Assembly (NCBI GenBank): GCA_964618895.1
Contig: CAZUDO010000128.1
Location: 1-40,835 of the forward strand
Length of the DNA stretch: 40,835 nt
Direction of reading: 5' to 3'
Source: CAZUDO01 sp964618895
Lineage (GTDB): Bacteria > Desulfobacterota > Binatia > DP-6
Position 1 is the stretch's first letter. Each line of letters begins with the position of its first letter. A program made the position numbers and the translations under genes. The notes under the pieces were generated by a model. That model was given only the letters and a program-made list of their open reading frames with translations. It was not told the DNA's origin and searched no databases. This document shows positions 5,658 through 11,622 of this stretch, piece after piece.

Positions 5658-5911
5658 CACGCCAGCTCCGGCAGTCCTCAGCTTGTATGCTCGTCGCGTA
5701 GAACAGGGCCCCGGTTCGACTCCGGCGGCTGGCTCCTTCGAAATCAGCAGATTGCGCGTCGGCTCCGGTCCCTTACCTACGGTTGCTACCACTTTGCTAC
5801 CACTTGGGGAGCCGAGGCCGTCGACGGCGGCCTTGTTTCCCATGGGGAGCCACTTGCCGTACGTATCGACGGCGAGCTGGATCGATGCGTGGCCGAGCTG
5901 GCGCTGTAACG
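5637..5911 (-). pseudogene. Tyrosine recombinase (phage-type integrase) C-terminal remnant
   Basis: The minus frame reads LQRQLGHASIQLAVDTYGKW then LPMGNKAAVD. L-G-H-x-S is the box II His region and the Y of DTYG is the usual nucleophile position of tyrosine recombinases. Everything N-terminal (box I Arg, the core-binding domain) is missing: upstream the frame passes into the 57-bp repeat and the DUF2779 gene. The C-terminal tail reads PAAGVEPGPC across the second tRNA fragment, the familiar artefact of integrases whose 3' end overlaps a tRNA. Confidence 0.65.
5711..5735 (+). repeat. tRNA T-arm direct repeat, second copy
   Basis: CCGGTTCGACTCCGGCGG followed by C-TGGCTC matches 4964-4988 with one mismatch. 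The T loop TTCGACT is retained, but only four stem pairs remain, and no anticodon arm is recognisable upstream. It lies just downstream of the integrase remnant, so the two copies probably mark the edges of an integration or excision event around higBA. Confidence 0.6.
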
Positions 5912-5974
5912 TAGGCGGGTGAGGCGATGAATACCTCTGCGGGGACATTGCCCAGACTGATCCCGAAGCTTTGG

Positions 5975-6031
5975 GCGACGTGTCGCCCTGGCAAGCCTCC
6001 TTCATGGCGCACCAGCACGCGCCTGCAGCGC
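5975..6031 (-). repeat. 57-bp repeat, copy B (overlaps the end of the DUF2779 gene)
   Basis: Partner of 4851-4907. It spans the last nine codons and stop of the DUF2779 gene and the bases just beyond. Together with copy A it brackets the tRNA fragments, higBA and the integrase remnant, an interval of about 1.1 kb. Confidence 0.7.
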
Positions 6032-7486
6032 CCGGTGCAGCTCGACCAGCGCCAGCGTATCGCGCCGGCAGTACGCCAGCAGCGCACGCCGCACGCGCGC
6101 CTCCTCCTCCGGATCCGTCACCGCGCCCGAGGCGAGCTGCACGAAGGCGGCCGACGCCTCGCCGCCGCCGGCGATCCCCTCAAGGTCGCCGTAGCCGAAG
6201 CCGTCGACGAGCGCCGGCGCGACCGCCTTCAGCGAGAACGAACCCTCGAACGCCGGATGGTAGACGTGCCGCCGCACCACCGGGAGCAGGTCGACGAGGC
6301 GGGCGCGCAGCGCATCGAGCGCGGCGGCGACATCGGGTAGGGCCGACGCGAGTTCGGTCAGGACGCGTGCCTCGAACCCCGAGTAGACGACGATCGGCTC
6401 GCCACCCGCGCCGAACGCGTCGAGAAGGCTCTCGGCGAACCCGCGCCGCGGATCGTCCCGACCGCTCGCCAGGAACTCCCGGTGCGCCAGGCGCCCGGTC
6501 GCGTCGATCTCGTGCAGGGACCACTGGAAGGGAATCTGCTGGTAGGGACGCGTGCCGGGATACGGCGGGACCGCCGGGTTCATGGTCTCGAAGTCGAGGT
6601 AGCGCGCCCCCGGTCCGAAGGGGACGAGCGCACCACCGAGGTCGCCGGCGACGAATTCGCGACCGGAGCGCAGCACCTCCCGGACACGCGCCTGCAGCAC
6701 CGAGAGCGGGAAGTTGTCCGGGATGTCGGCGATCCGCTCGACGCCCGCCGCCCGCAGCTCCTCGAACCGGCTCGGGCGTCCCGGCAGGTTGAAGACCCAG
6801 TCGGCCGGCTTCTGGCGCGTGCAGTGCGCCCAGAACTCGCAGGCGTGGGGACTGAAACAGTGCGTGGAGGGCTCGACCGGCGGGCTGTCCGCGAGGGCCA
6901 GCACCCGGTGCAGCGCCTCCACGCGGGCCAGCACGGCCGGCAGCAGCGGTTCGACCGCGGTCGTGACGCCGACGCGCTTGAAGAAGCGCGGCCAGTCGAT
7001 CTCACCATCGCCGCGGACGTACGCGGTGTCGACGTGGATCACCTCGACCGATGGCACCCGGAGCCCAGCTCCCTCGAGGACCGTCCGCTGCACGGCTACA
7101 TCGTGCAGGTGCACTTCCTTCACGTGCGCGCCGGACTTCACCTCGCGAAGTCCCCAGGCGCCGCCGGGGAGGCGCTCGAGGACGTCCGCCCGGATGCGCA
7201 CGCCGGCGTGCACGAAGCCACCCTCGAAGATCGCCGGCACGGCCGGGTCGGCGAGGAGCTGCTGCGTCCGGACGACCGCCTCGCCGTGCCGCCAGGCCTC
7301 CTCGCCGACCAGCACGCCACCGGGAAAGAGCGCGTGGGCGTGGCGCCCGATCACGCTGCCCGCGTCGAACCACCAGGCCTGGGCCGCGTCGGGCTCGGTC
7401 GCCAGCTCGGGGGCGTAGCAGCCGAGCCACAGACGGCGCGGGCACTGGCAGCCGGCGAGGTACTTCGACTTGCTGAGGGTGGTCAT
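6002..7486 (-). CDS. DUF2779 domain protein, putative nuclease
   Basis: 494 residues, ATG at 7484-7486. The N-terminus SKSKYLAGCQCPRRLWL, a REVKSG motif near residue 115 and CEFWAHC near residue 215 resemble the Cas4/RecB-type PD-(D/E)XK nuclease with Fe-S cysteines. The second half carries YLDFETMNPAVPPYPGTRPY (near 300), the DUF2779 signature, which looks like a DnaQ/RNase-H-fold exonuclease with D and E of DFE as metal ligands; Y-C-R-R-D-T near the end would fit its last acid. The family is reported as uncharacterised, so nuclease activity is inference from motifs. Single gene, flanked by accessory debris. Confidence 0.8.
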   Translation of the reverse strand: MTTLSKSKYLAGCQCPRRLWLGCYAPELATEPDAAQAWWFDAGSVIGRHAHALFPGGVLVGEEAWRHGEAVVRTQQLLADPAVPAIFEGGFVHAGVRIRADVLERLPGGAWGLREVKSGAHVKEVHLHDVAVQRTVLEGAGLRVPSVEVIHVDTAYVRGDGEIDWPRFFKRVGVTTAVEPLLPAVLARVEALHRVLALADSPPVEPSTHCFSPHACEFWAHCTRQKPADWVFNLPGRPSRFEELRAAGVERIADIPDNFPLSVLQARVREVLRSGREFVAGDLGGALVPFGPGARYLDFETMNPAVPPYPGTRPYQQIPFQWSLHEIDATGRLAHREFLASGRDDPRRGFAESLLDAFGAGGEPIVVYSGFEARVLTELASALPDVAAALDALRARLVDLLPVVRRHVYHPAFEGSFSLKAVAPALVDGFGYGDLEGIAGGGEASAAFVQLASGAVTDPEEEARVRRALLAYCRRDTLALVELHRALQARAGAP

Positions 7487-7671
7487 CGTATGCAGCAGTG
7501 TCGTCCACGCCCGGTCATCGGCGAGCTTCGAGCAGGGTGAGCACCCTTACCAGGTCGTCCGGGCGACGCCGCGTGTCCACCTCGATCCAGTTGTTCGAGA
7601 GACCACGATCGGCAAGCCATTGCCGCTCGACCGCCAGAGGAGCGTCGTCGAGACGCCCGGCTCCTCGGCCG

Positions 7672-7854
7672 CTTCCACATTCTCGGGTCGAAGGAGAACG
7701 GGCGAGCAGGGGCGAACGTGATCTTGCGAAACTCCGGATGCGTGCGATTCAGCAGGTAGCTCCTCTCCTCTGGCACGATCGCCGACGGTACCGAGAGCAC
7801 CGCGCTCTCGAGCCGGAGGGCCCAGTCGTCAGGTAGGTGGCAGCCATCCCCCAT
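7672..7854 (-). pseudogene. RES-domain toxin, C-terminal remnant
   Basis: The minus frame from 7854 reads LPDDWALRLESAVLSVPSAI then VPEERSYLLNRTHPEF and PFSFDPRMWK, the conserved C-terminal part of RES-domain toxins (L-x-V-P-S-x-x-x-P, Y-L-L-N-x-x-H-P-x-F, F-D-P-R), which degrade NAD in known members. The N-terminal R and E of the name-giving motif are missing and the frame runs on into unrelated sequence after DPRMWK. It lies downstream of the HTH gene at 7941, the side on which a toxin would be expected. Confidence 0.6.
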
Positions 7855-7888
7855 ATGAAGAAGCGATCCGCATGAAGAAGCGATCCGC
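7855..7888 (+). repeat. Tandem duplication of 17 bases
   Basis: ATGAAGAAGCGATCCGC occurs twice in direct succession (7855-7871 and 7872-7888), exactly at the point where RES homology begins. It may be a scar of the event that truncated the RES gene. Confidence 0.7.
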
Positions 7889-7940
7889 GAGAAAGAGTAG
7901 AGCCGGGGTCCGGAGAACGCCGAATGTGGCCTGGGGTGTG

Positions 7941-8414
7941 CTACGCAGCCCGCCGGGGACCGAGCACGAGTTGAACCTCGCAGTCGAGCAGATGGAGAAG
8001 CCCGATCAGCTGCCCCAGGTGCTTCCGCGTGTTGGCGGGATCGAGCAGTCGGTACAGCTGGGGCACGGATGTGCCGAGGCGACGCGCAAGCTCGCGCCGG
8101 CTGAGCCCGGACCGACCCACCCGGCGTCGCGCCTCGACGGTCAGCTTGTGAACCAGCACGTCCGCGAGATACCGGGGGTCCTCGTTGTACTCCAGGGCGT
8201 GGTCGACGTGGACGGATCCCTCCTCACCGGACTCGAGGATGTAGGTGACTGCCTCGTTGCCGAGTTCCTTGTCGACGTAGGCCTCCCGGATCCGATTCTT
8301 CGCGGTCGGCCGCGGATCGAGCTTGGCGTACGGAACCGGGAGCATCCTGCCGGAGCGCACCGTGAGTTCCAGCTGGGCCTTCCGATTGTTCACGGTGGCG
8401 CGACGGATCTTCAT
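7941..8414 (-). CDS. HTH-containing antitoxin-like protein
   Basis: 157 residues from ATG 8412-8414 (MKIRRATVNNRKAQLELTVR). The first 60 residues form a beta-rich module with VPYAKLDPRPTAKNRI; residues about 60-90 hold VDHALEYNEDPRYLADVL; about 100-140 form a helix-turn-helix, SGLSRRELARRLGTSVPQLY followed by RLLDPANTRKHL. I recall close relatives annotated as hypothetical or XRE-like proteins. It overlaps the small gene upstream by 4 bases (ATGA) and a perfect palindrome lies ahead of that gene, so an autoregulated two-gene module is likely. The frame is open upstream to 8588, but that reading is out of frame with the real upstream gene. Confidence 0.7.
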   Translation of the reverse strand: MKIRRATVNNRKAQLELTVRSGRMLPVPYAKLDPRPTAKNRIREAYVDKELGNEAVTYILESGEEGSVHVDHALEYNEDPRYLADVLVHKLTVEARRRVGRSGLSRRELARRLGTSVPQLYRLLDPANTRKHLGQLIGLLHLLDCEVQLVLGPRRAA

Positions 8415-8572
8415 AGCACCCCTTCCCTTTCCAACTGTGCGATGAGCCGAAGCACCCGGGCGGTCACGCGCCCCTTCATCGCCACGCGGTCGCCCCGGTA
8501 GACATCGTGACGGGGGCTGTGGTCTCCCTTCCAGGTGAGGAACACGTAGTTTCCACGCCTCGCCTTGCCCAC
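8411..8572 (-). CDS. Small DUF4160-like protein coupled to the HTH gene
   Basis: 53 residues with GTG at 8570-8572: it contains RRGNYVFLTWKGDHSPRHDV, then VAMKGRVTARVLRLIAQLER. The WKGDHxPRH motif and helical C-terminus resemble DUF4160-like toxins of which I recall longer versions with an additional K-W-D strand after PRH; that strand seems absent, so this may be an internally shortened, possibly inactive copy. An in-frame TAA stands two codons before H-F-E-V, so a longer N-terminus is excluded. The 4-base overlap with the HTH gene supports co-translation. Confidence 0.5.
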   Translation of the reverse strand: MGKARRGNYVFLTWKGDHSPRHDVYRGDRVAMKGRVTARVLRLIAQLEREGVL

Positions 8573-8580
8573 TTCGAAGT

Positions 8581-8598
8581 GTTACCATTCCTGGTAAC
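8581..8598. promoter_or_regulatory. Perfect 7-bp inverted repeat, candidate operator
   Basis: GTTACCA (8581-8587) and TGGTAAC (8592-8598) are exact reverse complements separated by TTCC. It lies 9 bases upstream of the GTG of the small gene, where an HTH antitoxin would bind to repress its own operon. Confidence 0.55.
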
Positions 8599-8971
8599 AG
8601 ATGGCAATCCTTGCGTCAGGTGCCCCCACGTGCGCGAGCACCTGGACGAGCACCTGGACGAGCACTGGCGAGCTGCCGCCGCGCGAATGGCGAGGGGGCG
8701 TCAGCCCCGCGCCGCGGGTCCGAACCCCGTCCCGCCCCTGTCCCCCCGGCTCGACGCACGGCCGCGGCTCAGCGACCGCAGGAGCTCGACCGGGTGCTCG
8801 AGCTCGTAGCCGAGACAGCGAACGCTGATCACCGCCTCCACGCCATCGCCCCCTTCTCTGCTCGGCGCCGCGAGTTGACATGCTGCCGCAGGACAAGCAC
8901 GATGCCGCCGCCACCGCCCCGGCGCAGTGAACCCACCGGCGCGGCGGCCGCGCGACGACACCACGGTCCCC
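8599..8971. other. Gap between accessory module and hflK
   Basis: No convincing gene. A 12-base unit GAGCACCTGGAC is repeated in tandem at 8636-8647 and 8648-8659, followed by a partial third unit. Long frames here on minus are antisense of hflK. The final part holds a possible hflK promoter (8875-8903). Confidence 0.5.
8875..8903 (+). promoter_or_regulatory. Possible hflKC promoter
   Basis: TTGACA at 8875-8880 is an exact -35 consensus; 17 bases later CACGAT (8898-8903) matches three of six -10 positions. It lies about 70 bases before the hflK ATG. The weak -10 keeps this tentative. Confidence 0.35.
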
Positions 8972-10045
8972 ATGTCCGATCGCTTCCCCCCACACCCCCA
9001 TCGCCCCGGCGAAGACCCGATCGCCGATATTCTCGACTTGCTCGAGAAGCTCCGCGCCCGCTTCCGCCGGGGCGGCCGCGCACGCGTGAACCCCTGGCTG
9101 ATCGTGGCCATCGGGCTGCTCGTCTGGGCCGGCACCGGCATCTACATCGTCGCCCCCGACCAGCGCGGCGTCGTCCTCCGCTTCGGCAAGATCGTCCGTG
9201 AGGCCGATTCCGGCCCCCACTACCACCTCCCCTGGCCCCTCGAAGAGGTCCTTCGCCCGAGCGTGACCCAGATCCGCAAGGAAGAGATCGGCTTCCGCAC
9301 CGTGGTCGTCGGGCCGCCGGCCCAGTACACCCAGGTCGCCGACGAGGCCCTGATGCTCACCGGCGACCAGAACATCGTGAAGCTCGAGTTCATCGTCCAG
9401 TACCGCGTCAAGACCGACGCCACCGGCACGAGCAACTTCCTCTTCAACGTCCGCAGCCCGGAGCAGACCCTGCGCGCCTCCGCCGAAGCCGCCATGCGCG
9501 AGGTGATCGGCCGCAACAACATCGACGACGCCCTGACCGAGGACAAAGAACGCATCCAGACGGACGCGCAGGCGCTCCTGCAGACCATCCTCGATCGCTA
9601 CGGGGCGGGCATCGAGGTGGTGACGGTGAAGCTCCAGGACGTCAACCCGCCCGACCAGGTGTCCGACGCCTTCAAAGACGTGATCAGCGCCCAGCAGGAC
9701 AAGGAGCGCCTGATCAACGAATCCCTCGGCTACGCCAACGATGTGGTCCCCAAGGCACGCGGGCAGGCGGCGCAGCTTCTCAACGAGGCCGAGGGCTATC
9801 GCGAAGCCAAGGTCCGCGACGCCGCCGGCGTGGCCAACCGCTTCGAGGCCCTGCAGACCGCCTACAACGCGTCCAAGGACGTGACCCGCCGCCGGCTCTA
9901 TCTGGAGACGATGGAGGAGATCCTGCCGCGGGTGAACAAGATCATCCTCGACGATACCGCCGGGAAGCAGGTGGTGCCGTATCTGCCGCTCGATCAGGCG
10001 ATCAGGATGCGCCCCCTCGAGCCGGAGCCGGCGGGGAAGCGCTAG
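8972..10045 (+). CDS. hflK: HflK, membrane protease FtsH regulator (SPFH/band 7)
   Basis: 357 residues from ATG 8972 (MSDRFPPHPHRPGEDPIADI); an in-frame GTG at 8927 would add 15 residues. One membrane segment at about 41-60 (PWLIVAIGLLVWAGTGIYIV) precedes a large periplasmic SPFH domain with VVLRFGKIV, TGDQNIVKLEFIVQYRV and a long C-terminal coiled region rich in E, A and R. In known bacteria HflK forms with HflC a cage around FtsH and tempers its proteolysis of membrane proteins. hflC starts 1 base after the stop. Gene order and length are normal, apart from lacking the long Gly-rich N-terminus of enterobacterial HflK. Confidence 0.93.
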   Translation: MSDRFPPHPHRPGEDPIADILDLLEKLRARFRRGGRARVNPWLIVAIGLLVWAGTGIYIVAPDQRGVVLRFGKIVREADSGPHYHLPWPLEEVLRPSVTQIRKEEIGFRTVVVGPPAQYTQVADEALMLTGDQNIVKLEFIVQYRVKTDATGTSNFLFNVRSPEQTLRASAEAAMREVIGRNNIDDALTEDKERIQTDAQALLQTILDRYGAGIEVVTVKLQDVNPPDQVSDAFKDVISAQQDKERLINESLGYANDVVPKARGQAAQLLNEAEGYREAKVRDAAGVANRFEALQTAYNASKDVTRRRLYLETMEEILPRVNKIILDDTAGKQVVPYLPLDQAIRMRPLEPEPAGKR

Positions 10046-10046
10046 C

Positions 10047-10925
10047 ATGGACCGCCGCTGGATCGTCGTCCTCGGGATCGTGGGCGCGCTGGTCGCCACC
10101 TGGAACCTGGCGCTCTTCCGCGTCCCCCAGTGGATGCAGGCGATCGTCGTCCAGCTCGGCGATCCCGTGCGCACGATCCAGGAGCCGGGCATGTACGCGA
10201 AGATCCCCTTCGTGCAGGAGGTGCTCTACTTCGACAAGCGCCTGCTCGAGTACGACGCCTCGCCGAAGGAGCTGCTCACCAAGGACAAGCAGCAGCTGGT
10301 GGTCGACAACTACGTGCGCTGGCGCATCGTCGACCCCCTGCAGTACTACCGCACGCTGCGCACCGAGAGCGGCGCGCAGTCGCGCCTGGACGACGTGGTG
10401 TACTCGAACGTCCGCGAGAACCTCGGCCGACAAACCCTGCGCGACGTCGTCAACGAGCGGCGCGAGGTGCTGATGCAAGAGGTCACCACCAAGAGCGATC
10501 TGAAGGCCCGCGAGTACGGCATCGAGATCGTCGACGTGCGCATCAAGCGTGCCGACCTGCCCGAGAAGAACGAGCTGAACGTCTTCAACCGCATGCGCAC
10601 CGAGCGCGAGCGGCTGGCCAAGAAGTTCCGCGCCGAGGGCGACGAGGAGGCGCGCAAGATCCGCTCCGAGGCCGACAAGCAGGTGCAGATCCTGATGGCC
10701 GACGCGCGCCAGCAGGCCGAGATCCTGCGCGGCACGGGCGATGCCCAGGCGGTCAAGGTGTTCGCCGACGCCTACGGCCGCGACCCCGAGTTCTACGAGT
10801 TCGTGCGCACACTCGAGGCCTACCGGAAAACCATCGGCGAGGGCACGACGCTGATCCTCTCCCCGCAGAGCGACTTCTTCCGCCTGCTGCAGCAGCTCGA
10901 CCCGCGGCCGAAATCCGGCAAGTGA
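10047..10925 (+). CDS. hflC: HflC, membrane protease FtsH regulator (SPFH/band 7)
   Basis: 292 residues, ATG at 10047. N-terminal membrane anchor (WIVVLGIVGALVATWNLALF), then the SPFH domain, with YFDKRLLEYDASPKELLTKD and NYVRWRIVDPLQYYRT as in HflC proteins, and RMRTERERLAKKFRAEGDEE leading into the coiled-coil arm. The partner of HflK. Its stop overlaps the GTG of the following small membrane/J-domain gene, which suggests that the third protein is made with the complex. Confidence 0.94.
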   Translation: MDRRWIVVLGIVGALVATWNLALFRVPQWMQAIVVQLGDPVRTIQEPGMYAKIPFVQEVLYFDKRLLEYDASPKELLTKDKQQLVVDNYVRWRIVDPLQYYRTLRTESGAQSRLDDVVYSNVRENLGRQTLRDVVNERREVLMQEVTTKSDLKAREYGIEIVDVRIKRADLPEKNELNVFNRMRTERERLAKKFRAEGDEEARKIRSEADKQVQILMADARQQAEILRGTGDAQAVKVFADAYGRDPEFYEFVRTLEAYRKTIGEGTTLILSPQSDFFRLLQQLDPRPKSGK

Positions 10926-11329
10926 TCTGGCTCGCCGCCGTCGCGGTCGGCCTGGCGCTGCTGCTCTACCTGCGCTTACCCGTCGACCTGGTGCCGGATA
11001 CGTTCGGGCCGATCGGACTCCTGGACGACGCCGTCGCGCTTCTCGTCGGCGTATGGTGGCTGCGGCGCCGCCTGACGCGGGCCCGGGCTGCGCAGCCGGA
11101 GACTCGGGCAGCCGCCGAGGACAGCACCGCGAAGGCCGCCTGGGATCCATACGCGGTGCTTGCGGTCGCGCGTGACGCGTCGCCGGAGGAGATCACCCGG
11201 GCCTACCGGGAGCAGATGAAGCGCTACCATCCCGATCGCGTGGCGAATCTGGGAGAGGAGCTGCGCCAGCTCGCGCATCTGAAAGCGCTCGACATCCAGC
11301 GGGCATATGCGGAGATCGGGAGGGGGTGA
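10922..11329 (+). CDS. DUF1232-like membrane segment fused to a DnaJ domain
   Basis: 135 residues from GTG 10922, which overlaps the hflC stop (GTGA). Residues 1-45 (VAVGLALLLYLRLPVDLVPD, then GPIGLLDDAVALLVGVWWLR) match the YkvA/DUF1232 pattern of P-x-D-L-x-P-D...G-x-x-D-D. After a charged linker, residues about 70-133 form a J domain (WDPYAVLAVARDASPEEITR, then YREQMKRYHPDRVANLG) with the HPD tripeptide that stimulates Hsp70 ATPase. A membrane-tethered J protein next to hflKC could recruit DnaK to FtsH substrates; that role is inference. Confidence 0.8.
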   Translation: MIWLAAVAVGLALLLYLRLPVDLVPDTFGPIGLLDDAVALLVGVWWLRRRLTRARAAQPETRAAAEDSTAKAAWDPYAVLAVARDASPEEITRAYREQMKRYHPDRVANLGEELRQLAHLKALDIQRAYAEIGRG

Positions 11330-11622
11330 GGCCAGTCACCGCTCGCCGAACGCCAGCTTCCACCGTTGCCGGGGGTCGTCGAATCGCACACCGTCCGCCG
11401 AACCGTTCGATCCGTGCGGTGGCGAGCATCCCGACCGCCCCTGGGCCGAGCAGCTCGAGCGTCTGACGCGCAGCGGCTTCGACCTCGTCATCGGTGAGGA
11501 ACTCGCGTGCATGGCTCGACCCTGAGCATCGGTCAAGACCCGCTGTGGCCCCACGGTCACGCGTCGACTGACGGCTCCACGCAGGTGTAGGAGCATTCCG
11601 CAATCACCGAGAGATCAACTTC
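11330..11622 (-). other. Possible decayed short gene, no intact CDS
   Basis: On minus, one frame reads HAREFLTDDEVEAAARQTLE then LLGPGAVGMLATARIERFGG, and an adjacent frame reads VRFDDPRQRWKLAFGER with a stop at about 11338. The two look like parts of one protein separated by a frameshift, but I do not recognise it. No other gene or element is visible. Confidence 0.3.

Noticed and set aside
8636..8665. Tandem GAGCACCTGGAC units as a CRISPR or iteron array
   Set aside because: Only two full copies without spacers; a simple local duplication is enough.
8695..8750. Possible tRNA T-arm (GTCCGAACCCC) upstream of hflK
   Set aside because: The stem pairs poorly and no anticodon or acceptor arms can be built around it.
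8582..10192. 536-codon minus frame opposite hflK
   Set aside because: It is fully antisense of hflK, has low-complexity composition (His, Asp, Gly, Val rich) and no family features.
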